Shown here: positions 1-8,140 of the stretch, piece after piece
Numbering within the stretch: the stretch's first letter is position 1
Layout: the number at the start of each line of letters is the position of its first letter
Source of the DNA: Streptomyces sp. NBC_00102
GTDB lineage: Bacteria; Actinomycetota; Actinomycetes; Streptomycetales; Streptomycetaceae
Length of the DNA: 64,000 bases
NCBI RefSeq assembly: GCF_026343115.1
Contig: NZ_JAPEMC010000004.1
Location: forward strand, 221,137-285,136
Direction: 5' to 3'
Translations under genes and position numbers: made by a program
The notes under the pieces: generated by a model
The model's input: only the letters and a program-made list of their open reading frames with translations
The model's database searches: none
What the model was told of the DNA's origin: nothing

Positions 1-341
1 ACCGCGAAGGGCTCGACCACGTCGTCCGCGACCGGGGCGCCAACCTCTCCGGAGGACAGCGCCAACGGCTCTCCCTGGCCCGCGCCCTGGCCGCCGACAG
101 CGACATTCTGGTCCTGCACGACCCGACCACGGCCGTCGACGCGGTCACCGAACAACTCGTCGCCCGCAAGGTCGCCGAGCTGCGCCGGGGCCGCACCACC
201 CTCGTGCTCACCAGCAGCCCGGCGCTGCTCGACGCCGCCGACCGGGTGCTCGTCCTGGACGACGGCGTGATCACCGCCGAGGCCACCCACCGCCACCTCC
301 TCGCCACCGACGAGGCGTACTGCCGGGCCGTGGCGCGGTGA
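1..341 (+). CDS. ABC exporter ATPase, C-terminal end (partial)
   Basis: Open frame entering from the left edge (codons start at base 3) and ending at TGA 339-341. It contains the ABC signature LSGGQRQRL, a Walker B-like segment (ILVLHDPTTAVD) and a D-loop. This is the nucleotide-binding domain of a membrane exporter. Two key positions look degenerate: the Walker B aspartate is His, and the H-loop (LVLTSSP) has Ser where His is expected. Such a non-consensus half-site is normal in one partner of heterodimeric exporters, so a second ABC gene probably lies just upstream. Proximity to a siderophore esterase and MbtH suggests siderophore export (inference). Confidence 0.85.
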   Translation, partial: REGLDHVVRDRGANLSGGQRQRLSLARALAADSDILVLHDPTTAVDAVTEQLVARKVAELRRGRTTLVLTSSPALLDAADRVLVLDDGVITAEATHRHLLATDEAYCRAVAR

Positions 342-345
342 CTCT

Positions 346-376
346 CCCGTGCCCGGGCGGTCTGCCCGGGCACGGG
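346..376. terminator. Terminator hairpin between convergent genes
   Basis: Perfect 13-bp inverted repeat (CCCGTGCCCGGGC and its complement) with a 5-nt loop, lying between the converging ABC exporter and esterase genes. It probably terminates both. There is no U-tract, as is common in Streptomyces. Confidence 0.75.
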
Positions 377-380
377 GCGT

Positions 381-1547
381 TCAGCCCAGCGCCCAGGCGA
401 CATCCCTGAGCAGGGCGTGCCGCCAGCCCACCCGGTCGTGACCCGAGGGCGACCGGGAGACCCGTACGGTCGCCCCGGCGGCCTCGGTCAGCGATTCGAC
501 CACCTCGCAGTGCGGGAGCATCCGCGTCTCGTGTTCCCCCACGTCGAACGCGACGCGCAGCCCGGACAGTTCGGGATGCTCCCGCAGCCGTGCGGCCAGG
601 GCGCCCCCGGGCGCCCCGCCCAGCGGATCCGCCGCACGCACGGCGTCGGGGGACCACCAGAACGAACCCGACTGCACGGCGACCCGGGACACCAGGTCCG
701 GGAAGTCCAGCGCCGCGTAAAGAGCGCTCAGCCCGCCGAGGCTCTGGCCGACCGCCACCAGCCTGCCCGGGTCGGCGGGCACACCGGACTCCGCCACCAG
801 CGGCAGCAGCTCGTCGCGGACCGCCTCCCAGAGTTCGGGCCGGCACCCGAACTCCGCTTCCCGGTCCTTCACCGGCAGGAAGACCAGGGTCACCGGGGGC
901 ATCTCGCCGGCGGCCACCGCCGAGTCGAACGCGGTCGTGGCCGGGTGCAGATGGAGCCAGTCGTCCCCGTCCAGCAGCAGCACCAGCGGCCCGCCACCGC
1001 CCACCGGATACACCCGCACGGTGCGCCGCCCGCCGAGCCGCCCGCCCGCCCAGCGCAGCCGTGTACGCGGAAGGGGCAGGACGTCGTCCGCGCCGACGAG
1101 GGGCCAGTGCGGCTGGGGCGGGGCGTCCGGAGTCGCGGCCAGCGAGCGGTCGCCGCCGGCGCCCGCCGGGTTGAGCGGATCGGCGTACACCCCGTCCTCC
1201 GCGAGGAGCTGGTACGTCACCCGCAGCCGCGCGGGCATCGCCACCTCGGCGTACCAGCAGTCCGTGTCGGCGAAACGGCGCAGCGGGACCGGCTCCGACC
1301 AGCTCTCGAAGGCGAGGCTCGCGGGGGAACCGCGCCACAGGAAGAGGACCGTCCAGCCGCCGTCGGGGCCCGGCACCGGAAGGGGACTGCGCGCCGACGC
1401 CCAGAACTCCTCGCTCCCCGGCCTTCCGGGCAGTCCAAAGCGCGCGAAACCGGTGAGGTCCGCGTCCTGTGTCACGTCCGCCGGGCGCGGGTCCGCGGGC
1501 GGGCGCGCCCCGTCCCCGGTACGGAGGGGTTCGGTCACGGGAAGCAT
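381..1547 (-). CDS. fes: Enterochelin esterase-like (Fes family) siderophore hydrolase
   Basis: 388 aa. The N-terminal part matches the Fes/IroE beta-sandwich domain and the C-terminal part is an esterase-D alpha/beta hydrolase. The nucleophile elbow is GQSLGG (Ser269), and a catalytic His sits in SGHDRVGW near the C-terminus. The family cleaves ester bonds of catecholate trilactone siderophores in the cytoplasm to release iron. The ATG at 1547 was chosen because AAGGAG lies about 6 nt upstream; a longer in-frame ATG at 1589 has no such site. The iron box at 1596-1614 is just upstream, so iron repression is likely. With MbtH and the exporter this suggests the edge of a catechol-peptide siderophore cluster (griseobactin type; inference). 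Confidence 0.88.
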   Translation of the reverse strand: MLPVTEPLRTGDGARPPADPRPADVTQDADLTGFARFGLPGRPGSEEFWASARSPLPVPGPDGGWTVLFLWRGSPASLAFESWSEPVPLRRFADTDCWYAEVAMPARLRVTYQLLAEDGVYADPLNPAGAGGDRSLAATPDAPPQPHWPLVGADDVLPLPRTRLRWAGGRLGGRRTVRVYPVGGGGPLVLLLDGDDWLHLHPATTAFDSAVAAGEMPPVTLVFLPVKDREAEFGCRPELWEAVRDELLPLVAESGVPADPGRLVAVGQSLGGLSALYAALDFPDLVSRVAVQSGSFWWSPDAVRAADPLGGAPGGALAARLREHPELSGLRVAFDVGEHETRMLPHCEVVESLTEAAGATVRVSRSPSGHDRVGWRHALLRDVAWALG

Positions 1548-1595
1548 CAACGTCTCCTTGTGAGAGGGAAGTCGAAAGGCTAGGCTCAACGTTGA

Positions 1596-1614
1596 TTAGG
1601 TTAGCCTAACCTGA
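1596..1614. promoter_or_regulatory. Iron box (DmdR/IdeR operator)
   Basis: TTAGGTTAGCCTAACCTGA matches the actinobacterial DmdR1/IdeR/DtxR consensus palindrome almost perfectly. It sits in the divergent promoter region between the esterase (minus) and mbtH (plus), so it could repress both under iron sufficiency. Confidence 0.9.
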
Positions 1615-1703
1615 TGATTTCGCTCCGGGTGGGCGGCGGTCGGACCGCGCCCCACCCGCCCGACACGGCCACCCGGCCGGTCCGCCGAGGAGGCGCTGAC
1701 ACC

Positions 1704-1916
1704 ATGAGCACCAATCCGTTCGACGACCCCGAAGGCCGCTTCCTGGTCCTGGTGAACGACGAGGGCCAGCACTCGCTCTGGCCGTCCTTCGCCGACGTGC
1801 CCGGGGGATGGGTCATCGCCCACGAGGAGAGCACCAGGGAAGCCTGCCTGGAGTACGTCGAGACCAACTGGACCGACCTGCGCCCCCGTTCACTCGCGGC
1901 GGCCACGGAGGCCTGA
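1704..1916 (+). CDS. MbtH family protein
   Basis: 70 aa with the family hallmarks: NPFDD near the N-terminus, [13 protein letters not shown] in the middle and a conserved Trp near the end. MbtH proteins bind and activate adenylation domains of non-ribosomal peptide synthetases. The GAGGAGG-type ribosome site at about 1687-1693 supports this ATG. It is transcribed away from the iron box and is probably the chaperone of a siderophore NRPS; no NRPS gene is inside the window. Confidence 0.93.
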   Translation: MSTNPFDDPEGRFLVLVNDEGQHSLWPSFADVPGGWVIAHEESTREACLEYVETNWTDLRPRSLAAATEA

Positions 1917-2220
1917 CCCCCGGAGTCCCTGCCTCAGGCGGATCCGGGGAAGGTTTCGAGCCGGTGCGCGGTTGTCACCGGACACGACGTCGTTCAAAGG
2001 CTTCGACCCCGCCACCGTCGAGCGGGCGAGGACCTGGCTTTCGAAAGCGCGGCAAGGAAGCGGCTGATCGTCCGGGTCGCACCGGAGCGGGTCAACGGCT
2101 TCGCGGTGTGAGCCCCGGGGCCGACCGCGGCGCCGGTGGTCCCGCGCCCGGCCCCTCAGCCGCGCCCCGGCGCCGGGACGGTGGGTCCGCCGCGAGGACG
2201 CGACGGACCCACCAGGTGCG
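1917..2220. other. Intergenic, no gene recognised
   Basis: About 300 bases between the end of mbtH and the 3' end of the converging RelA-like gene. Short frames exist but none has start, ribosome site and family resemblance together. No clear hairpin or repeat was recognised. Confidence 0.5.
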
Positions 2221-2967
2221 TTACGCGGGCGCCGGCAGCGTCCGTACCGCGCCGGGGGCGGTGAGGGACTCGGCACCGCTCGGCACGGGAACGGCGCCGA
2301 AGATGGCGTCCTGCTCGCGCTGCAGCTGCTGCTTGCGCGCCGCGCTGGTGGAGGGCAGCCGCTGCTCCTCGTACAGCTTGTGGGTGGCCTCCTGAGCGTG
2401 CTTGCTGGCGGGCGTGTGGAACTGGATTTCGAACAGCTGCCCCGAACGAGGGGCCCGCCAACCGGTGTTGAGGCCCTTGTAGCCGTTCGCGCTGCCCCAG
2501 GTGTTCGACCACTTGGTGCTGTCGTTGCCGAAGGCGTCGAGCGTGTTCGAGACGTCGTCGACGCCGACGGTGTAGGCGGCGTCCTGCCACTGCACGGTGT
2601 AGCGCACCGCGTCCGTGATGCCGGCCAGCACGGTGTCGACATTGCTGCCGGACTTACCCACGAGCGCGGTGGCGACCTTCCGCTTCAGCGAGTCGGGCGA
2701 CTTCAGACGCTGGTCGAAGCCGATGATCTCCGCGCCCGAGAGCGCGGCGGCGGTGCGCACCTGGACGCTGATGGTGCGTTCCGCCTGCCGGGCGTGGCTG
2801 ATGTACGCGTCGACCTTGTTGTTCTCGTCGGCCGTGAGAGTGAGGCCGCCCTCGCCCTTCCAGCCCTGGGACTCGTCGGCCGCGGCCGCGGACCCCAGGG
2901 AGAGGACGGCTGTGAAGGCGACGGCGACTGCCGCACGGCTCACGACGGGACGGGTGCTGATGTTCAT
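2221..2967 (-). CDS. Secreted RelA/SpoT-like ATP nucleotide 3'-pyrophosphokinase
   Basis: 248 aa. Residues 1-30 form a signal peptide (basic start, hydrophobic core, AAA before the predicted cut), so the product is exported. The mature part has the order of RelA/SpoT synthetase motifs in divergent form: SLKRKV, DAVRYTV (the D..xxR element), NGYKGLNTGWR (cf. NGYxSLHT) and FEIQFHT (cf. EVQIRT), then a conserved TH. Extracellular ATP nucleotide 3'-pyrophosphokinases that move pyrophosphate to the 3'-OH of nucleotides are known from Streptomyces culture fluids, and this matches that family. There is no hydrolase or TGS domain. The physiological role is unsettled. Confidence 0.85.
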   Translation of the reverse strand: MNISTRPVVSRAAVAVAFTAVLSLGSAAAADESQGWKGEGGLTLTADENNKVDAYISHARQAERTISVQVRTAAALSGAEIIGFDQRLKSPDSLKRKVATALVGKSGSNVDTVLAGITDAVRYTVQWQDAAYTVGVDDVSNTLDAFGNDSTKWSNTWGSANGYKGLNTGWRAPRSGQLFEIQFHTPASKHAQEATHKLYEEQRLPSTSAARKQQLQREQDAIFGAVPVPSGAESLTAPGAVRTLPAPA

Positions 2968-3077
2968 GGGGCGGTTACCGGTCTCTCTGGTGCGGGGGGA
3001 AGTGATCCCTGTCCGTCGGACGGATCACGCCCTGCGAACGATCATGGCCGCCGGGGGACACGACGGGACGGCGCGCT

Positions 3078-4256
3078 TCACTCCGCCTCCCAGTCCCAGG
3101 TGTCGAAGTACGCCGTCCCGCCCGACCGCCGGGCCTCGTCGATCGCCAGCAGCCTGCGGTAGTCACCGTCCGGCATGTGTTCCCGCCACTCCTCCAGAGG
3201 GAGTACGCGCACCTCGTCGTGTTCCGCCGGATCGAGGACGACGGCCTCGATCTGGGCTCGGGTGAGGCGCCCGCCGTCGAAGACGCACCCGAAGGTGCTG
3301 TACGGCCACTGGGCGCCCGGCAGACCGTAGACCGCGGCCAGGAGCCGGCGCGGCGGGCCGTCCACGAGGATCCCGGTCTCCTCCCGGCACTCCCGCACGG
3401 CCGTGCCCCAAGGGCGTTCGCCCGGATCCATCGTCCCGCCCGGAACCTGCCACGGGTGAGAGGCGGAGTACACCGCGTGCAACTGGAGGGGATTGCCGTC
3501 CTCGTCGGTGAAGTACAGCCCGGCGAACCCCGTCGCCCGCATGACCGTCTCCGCGAACTGGGCGGGCGACAGACCAGCGGAGTCCACCGGCCGCCGTACG
3601 GGGGCCCTGGTCATCCGCAGCAGCGCAGCGTCGTGGAAGAAGCCGAACCGCTCGTAGAACGACACCGGTTCGCCTCCCGTGTGGAGCGCGTACTCCGTGA
3701 CGCCCAGCTCCTCCAGGTGCCGCAGCAGTGCGCCCAGCGCCGCACCGGCATGGCCGCGCCCCCGGTGGGCGGGCTCGGTGGCGACGACGTCCACGTGCGC
3801 GGCGAGTCCTTCGGGGGAGTCGGGCGACGGGAACACGGGGTGGACCAGCGCGAGCGCGCAACTGGCCAGCCCGCCACCGGCCGGGGCGTCGACCACGTAG
3901 GCCACCGCACTGCCGGCCGCGGTGAGACGGGCCGCCAGCAGGGTCCGGGTCGTGGCGAGCCGCTCCGGCGACAGCGGCTCGGCGGACGCGTACACCGACT
4001 TCAGCCGCGCGATCTCCGCCGCGTCCCCGGGAACTGCGGGCCGGGGCTCGGGACCGGCCGTGGACCGGTCGGCGCCCGCCGGTGCGAACCGGACCGCGCC
4101 ACCGTCCGGGCGACGGGAACGTGGCACCTGGCCCCGTCCCCGGCTCGGACCGGCCGGCAGCACGTGCTCGCCGTGCCCGGCGAGGGCCCGGGGCCCGCGG
4201 GCCGGCAGAGCGGTGGGCCGGGAGGTGGGCTGCTCCCCGGCAGCCTCGCCCCTCAC
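3078..4256 (-). CDS. GNAT acetyltransferase-NUDIX hydrolase fusion
   Basis: 392 aa from a GTG start whose bases overlap the upstream methyltransferase stop (GTGA, 4253-4256), implying translational coupling. Residues about 70-225 are a GNAT fold, with the acetyl-CoA loop around EPAHRGRGHAGAAL and a GNAT-like SFYERFGF. Residues about 240-390 are a NUDIX domain with the box GTMDPGERPWGTAVRECREE and downstream EETG. A Pro/Arg-rich first ~55 residues makes a shorter protein possible, but no better start was seen. GNAT domains acylate amines and NUDIX domains hydrolyse nucleoside-diphosphate-linked compounds; the substrates are unknown. Confidence 0.85.
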   Translation of the reverse strand: MRGEAAGEQPTSRPTALPARGPRALAGHGEHVLPAGPSRGRGQVPRSRRPDGGAVRFAPAGADRSTAGPEPRPAVPGDAAEIARLKSVYASAEPLSPERLATTRTLLAARLTAAGSAVAYVVDAPAGGGLASCALALVHPVFPSPDSPEGLAAHVDVVATEPAHRGRGHAGAALGALLRHLEELGVTEYALHTGGEPVSFYERFGFFHDAALLRMTRAPVRRPVDSAGLSPAQFAETVMRATGFAGLYFTDEDGNPLQLHAVYSASHPWQVPGGTMDPGERPWGTAVRECREETGILVDGPPRRLLAAVYGLPGAQWPYSTFGCVFDGGRLTRAQIEAVVLDPAEHDEVRVLPLEEWREHMPDGDYRRLLAIDEARRSGGTAYFDTWDWEAE

Positions 4257-5095
4257 GCGAGGTCTCCGGGCCGCCGGGCGAGACGCACGGTGAACACGCT
4301 CTCCTCGGTCAGCGGACCGAGCGCGGCGTGGGTGCCGAGGAGCCGGCGTGCGTCCTCCTCGAAAGCGGCGTGCCGGTCACCGAAGAGCGCCGGTCCCGCG
4401 TACGACGTCGTCGCGAGGTGCCCCAGCACCCCCTCCGGCGTCCACACCCGCGTCACCGGGAACTCGTGCACACTCACCCGGCCGAACGCCGAGGCGGCCA
4501 GATCCTCGTCGAACGAGCGGGAGGGCTCCGCGTACACGCCGGTCGTACCGGCACGACGGACCGGCCCCAGATACGACTGGATCAACCCGCGCAGGGCCCG
4601 CGTCCAGTCGGCCCCGTGCGTCCACAGACTTCCGTCGCCCATCACCACGAAGACCGCGCGGGGAGCGGCCACCCGGTCGGCCATCGCCAGCACGGCCGGC
4701 CGGTCCATCCAGTGGAAGGCGCGGCAGCACGTGATCAGATGCGGACGACGGTCCGGGGCCACCGGACCGAAGTCCTCCGCCCGGCCGGTGAACCCCGTGA
4801 CACGCGACGCGCCCAGCTCCGGCAACAGGGCGCCGAGCGCCGCACGCGTCCGTTCCCCGCTCGTGTCCACCACGGACACATGGGCAGGGGACATCGACTC
4901 CAGCATGGCCAGGGGGACTTGACCCGTCCCCGTCCCCAGGTCCAGCAGTACCGGGCGGGGGACCGGGGCGAGTGCCGCCGCGAGGAAGCCGGCCACCTCC
5001 CGCGGCACGCCGGGCCGGTGACGCGCGTACGCGTGCGCGGCCCCGAAGCGGTCCGGCGGTGAGGGGGGCGGGGCCACGTGGTGGTCTTGCGTCAT
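4253..5095 (-). CDS. Class I SAM-dependent methyltransferase
   Basis: 280 aa. The SAM-binding motif I is LLDLGTGTGQVPLAM near residue 50, followed by an acidic residue at the end of beta-2 (VSVVDTS) and a motif IV-like CCRAFHWMD. This is a cytosolic small-molecule methyltransferase of the Methyltransf_11/25 type; the substrate is unknown. The ATG at 5095 has AAGGAGG about 8 nt upstream. A much longer open frame continues upstream but without a start or family resemblance. It overlaps the GNAT-NUDIX gene by 4 nt, so the two are co-translated. Confidence 0.85.
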   Translation of the reverse strand: MTQDHHVAPPPSPPDRFGAAHAYARHRPGVPREVAGFLAAALAPVPRPVLLDLGTGTGQVPLAMLESMSPAHVSVVDTSGERTRAALGALLPELGASRVTGFTGRAEDFGPVAPDRRPHLITCCRAFHWMDRPAVLAMADRVAAPRAVFVVMGDGSLWTHGADWTRALRGLIQSYLGPVRRAGTTGVYAEPSRSFDEDLAASAFGRVSVHEFPVTRVWTPEGVLGHLATTSYAGPALFGDRHAAFEEDARRLLGTHAALGPLTEESVFTVRLARRPGDLA

Positions 5096-5633
5096 CAACG
5101 GTGGTCCTCCTTGGGACGATTCGACGCCGGGGGCGTGCGGGCCGGCCCGACACGTCGGCGCCCGTCTCCCGGCGCCGTGCGGGCCGTGCCGCTCGGCGGC
5201 CGATGGGTGAAGGTCACCCACTGCCAGGTGAACGCGCATTCCCCTGTCGCGGTCACGGACGCCCGACCGGTCTCCTCGTCCCCGTTCTTCCGCGCCGGGC
5301 GCAGCCCGGGGTTCGTCCCGGGAGCCCCGGACCGTGCACCGACCGTCCCGTCGCTCCTCCGCGTCGCCCCACCGGTCAAACCCGTCGGATGATGACGGAT
5401 CGTCATATGTGCCTGGACCGGATCGGGCCGGTCCGTGCGGCCCGACCAGGGGGGGGCGGGCGCGTCGAGGGGTCCGAGTCCTGAGCCCGGGTGACGGGAC
5501 AGGAAGCGGCCATCTGCGACGTGGCTCGACCGGACGCGCGGATCCGGGCGCTCCCCGCGTCCTGGGGGAGCCCCGGAGCCCACGCCCGGAACAGGGCGCC
5601 ACGCCAGTCAGGGGCGCGCCACCGGCAGACCGC
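5096..5633. other. Intergenic; short palindrome at 5392-5406
   Basis: About 540 bases upstream of the methyltransferase and past the end of the DUF1304 gene. The only structured element seen is ATGACG-GAT-CGTCAT at 5392-5406, a 6-bp perfect inverted repeat that could be an operator. No convincing gene was found on either strand. Confidence 0.4.
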
Positions 5634-5996
5634 TCACCCGGCCGACAGGACGGCAGCCAGCGCCAACGCCCCCGGCAGCGCCTGGGCCATGAGAATGCGC
5701 CGGTTGACGGTGAGGCCGCCGTACAGGCCCGCGACGAGCACGCAGGCGAGGAAGAACACCTGGACCCGGAACCCGGTCGGGTCTCCGGCGACCAGCCCCC
5801 ACACGAGTCCCGCCGCGAGGAAACCGTTGTAGAGACCCTGGTTCGCGGCCAGCGGCACCGTGGCCCGGGCCATCTCCGCGTCGAGACCGGAGAGCCCGCG
5901 GCCGGGCCTCTTCTCCCACAGGAACATCTCCAGAACCAGGATGTACCCGTGCAATGCGGCCACCAGGGCGACCAGCACGTTCGCGGTCAACTCCAT
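5634..5996 (-). CDS. DUF1304 family membrane protein
   Basis: 120 aa with four predicted membrane helices. The start MELTANVLVALVAALHGYILVLE with a conserved His-Gly-Tyr, the NQGLYNGFLA motif and the GLYGG segment are typical of DUF1304. The ATG at 5996 has GGAG about 7 nt upstream. It is probably an integral inner-membrane protein of unknown function, transcribed divergently from pntA. Confidence 0.85.
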   Translation of the reverse strand: MELTANVLVALVAALHGYILVLEMFLWEKRPGRGLSGLDAEMARATVPLAANQGLYNGFLAAGLVWGLVAGDPTGFRVQVFFLACVLVAGLYGGLTVNRRILMAQALPGALALAAVLSAG

Positions 5997-6491
5997 GCGC
6001 GTCTCCGCTCTCTCATCGACTTCGTCATCAGGCGTTCCGAGGCTGAGCCCCGTCGACCGGCACGTACGAGTGGGTCCGGAGCGGACCCCGAGGCCCGGCC
6101 ATGGCACTTCTCCGTCGGGGCCCCCGGGCTGAGCCGCCTTCCGTACGCGTCGACGGCGCACGAGCAGAGGCGCGGGACCGATCCCACCCTGGTGCGGTCC
6201 TGTCCCGGAGCGGTCGCCCCGCCGCACACGCCTTCGACGCTCGCGAAGCGTACAGGGGGATGATCACCCGGCACGCGGGGAGGGGGGCACCTGACCCACG
6301 CCAACAGCCGAACGCGGAAACGGAGTTCCGCGCCGGGACATCCGGCCGATCGTCGCCGCAGTCGCCGGCCGGGCCGCGCCGGCGCAGCCCGCAGGAATCC
6401 GGCCGTTCCGCCGTCCGTCCGGCACCGGCGGGCTACCGCCCGACGGGTGCGGCCGTCAACCCACACCCCGTGTGCCGATCCACGCCCCAAC

Positions 6492-6535
6492 GGGGTCTGG
6501 TGTCACCCCGGTTGAACGGGGCAGCATCAGACCCC
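6492..6535 (+). promoter_or_regulatory. Two-tier stem-loop in the pntA leader
   Basis: Outer arms GGGGTCTG (6492-6499) and CAGACCCC (6528-6535) enclose inner arms CCCCG (6506-6510) and CGGGG (6517-6521) with a 6-nt loop, ending 53 nt before the pntA ATG. It could be a leader RNA structure or protein-binding site. The rest of the 5997-6588 gap shows nothing recognisable. Confidence 0.35.
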
Positions 6536-6588
6536 CGCCCCCTCGCCAACCGTGCACGGCGGCCCACGTTTCCGAAGGAGCCCCATCC

Positions 6589-8139
6589 ATGCGCATCGGA
6601 GTGACCCGCGAGCCGACCGGGGAGACCCGCGTGGCGGCGACACCCACGACCGTAAGACAGCTCATCGCCCTCGGCTACGAACTGGTCGTCGAGTCCGGAG
6701 CAGGCGAGCTCTCCGCCTTCACCGACCTCGCGTACACGGAGGCCGGAGCCACCGTGGGCACCGCGAACGAGGCGTGGAGCGCGGACATCGTCCTGCGCGT
6801 CAACGGCCCCTCACCGGACGACGTCGACAAGCCGAAGGACGGCGCCTACCTGGTCTCCATACTGGCCCCGGCACTCAACCCCGGCCTGGTCGACGCCCTG
6901 GCCGAGCGGGACATCACCGTGCTGGCCATGGACGCCGTGCCGCGCATCAGCCGCGCCCAGTCCCTCGACGTCCTGTCCAGCATGGCCAACATCGCCGGCT
7001 ACCGTGCGGTGATCGAGGCGGCACACGAATTCGGCCGCTTCTTCACCGGCCAGGTGACCGCGGCCGGAAAGGTCCCGCCGGCCAAGGTGCTGGTGGCCGG
7101 AGCCGGCGTCGCGGGCCTGGCCGCGATCGGCGCCGCCTCCAGCCTCGGAGCCGTCGTACGCGCCACCGACCCGCGCCCCGAAGTCGCCGACCAGGTCAAG
7201 TCGCTCGGCGGCGCCTACCTTCCGGTCGTCGTGGAGGAGGAAGTCCAGCAGTCCGGCGACGGCTACGCCAAGGCCACCACCCAGCTGTACGACACGGCCG
7301 CCGCCGAGCTCTACTCCGCCCAGGCCGCCGACGTCGACATCATCATCACCACCGCGCTCATCCCCGGGCGCCAGGCACCCGCGCTGATCACCGCGGCGGA
7401 CGTCGCCTCGATGAAGGCCGGCTCGGTGATCGTCGACATGGCCGTCGCGCAGGGCGGCAACGTCGCCGGCAGCGTCGAAGGCCGCAGGGTCGTCACCGAC
7501 AACGGTGTGATCATCCTCGGATACAGCGATCTGGCGGGCCGCCTCCCCACCCAGGCAAGCCAGCTGTACGGGACCAACCTCGTCAACCTGCTCAAACTGC
7601 TCACGCCGGAGAAGGACGGCAAGGCCGTACTCGATCTCGACGACCCGGTCCAGCGCGGCATCACCGTCGTCCGCGCCACCGGCGACGGACGGGGCGAAAA
7701 ACTCTGGCCGCCGCCCCCGGTCCAGGTCAGCGCCGCCCCCGCGACCGTGCCCGCCGCGACGGTGGCGCCGGCCCAGGTGAGCAAGCCCCTGCCCGCCGCC
7801 GCGAAGCTCGCGCTCGTCCTCGGCGGAATCGCCCTGCTCTGGCTCGTGATCGCGTTCGCCCCCGCCCCGATCCCACAGAACTTCACCGTACTGACCCTGG
7901 CCGTCGTCATCGGCTACTACGTCATCGGCAAGGTCCACCACGCGCTCCACACACCCCTGATGAGCGTCACCAACGCCATCTCCGGAGTCATCGTCGTCGG
8001 AGCCCTGGTCCAGATCGGCCCCGGCGGGCACGTCATCCAGGCGCTGGCCGGACTCGCGACCCTGCTCGCCTCCGTCAACATCGTCGGCGGCTTCGCGGTG
8101 ACGCGCCGCATGCTCGCCATGTTCAGCAAGGGGAACTGA
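6589..8139 (+). CDS. pntA: NAD(P) transhydrogenase subunit alpha
   Basis: 516 aa, close to the 510 aa of E. coli PntA. Residues 1-370 are the NAD(H)-binding domain I with the start [16 protein letters not shown], a Rossmann motif VAGAGVAGL and the mobile loop near [14 protein letters not shown]. After an Ala/Pro linker come four membrane helices of domain II. The enzyme couples proton flow to hydride transfer between NADH and NADP+, supplying NADPH. GAAGGAG about 8 nt upstream fixes the ATG. The alpha subunit is fused (domains I+II), unlike the split alpha1/alpha2 form. pntB follows after 1 nt. Confidence 0.95.
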   Translation: MRIGVTREPTGETRVAATPTTVRQLIALGYELVVESGAGELSAFTDLAYTEAGATVGTANEAWSADIVLRVNGPSPDDVDKPKDGAYLVSILAPALNPGLVDALAERDITVLAMDAVPRISRAQSLDVLSSMANIAGYRAVIEAAHEFGRFFTGQVTAAGKVPPAKVLVAGAGVAGLAAIGAASSLGAVVRATDPRPEVADQVKSLGGAYLPVVVEEEVQQSGDGYAKATTQLYDTAAAELYSAQAADVDIIITTALIPGRQAPALITAADVASMKAGSVIVDMAVAQGGNVAGSVEGRRVVTDNGVIILGYSDLAGRLPTQASQLYGTNLVNLLKLLTPEKDGKAVLDLDDPVQRGITVVRATGDGRGEKLWPPPPVQVSAAPATVPAATVAPAQVSKPLPAAAKLALVLGGIALLWLVIAFAPAPIPQNFTVLTLAVVIGYYVIGKVHHALHTPLMSVTNAISGVIVVGALVQIGPGGHVIQALAGLATLLASVNIVGGFAVTRRMLAMFSKGN

Positions 8140-8140
8140 C

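Noticed and set aside
271..1583. Long open frames on both strands across the esterase gene
   Set aside because: They are GC-bias shadows: Arg/Pro/Gly-rich, no ribosome sites, no family resemblance; the Fes-like frame explains the region.
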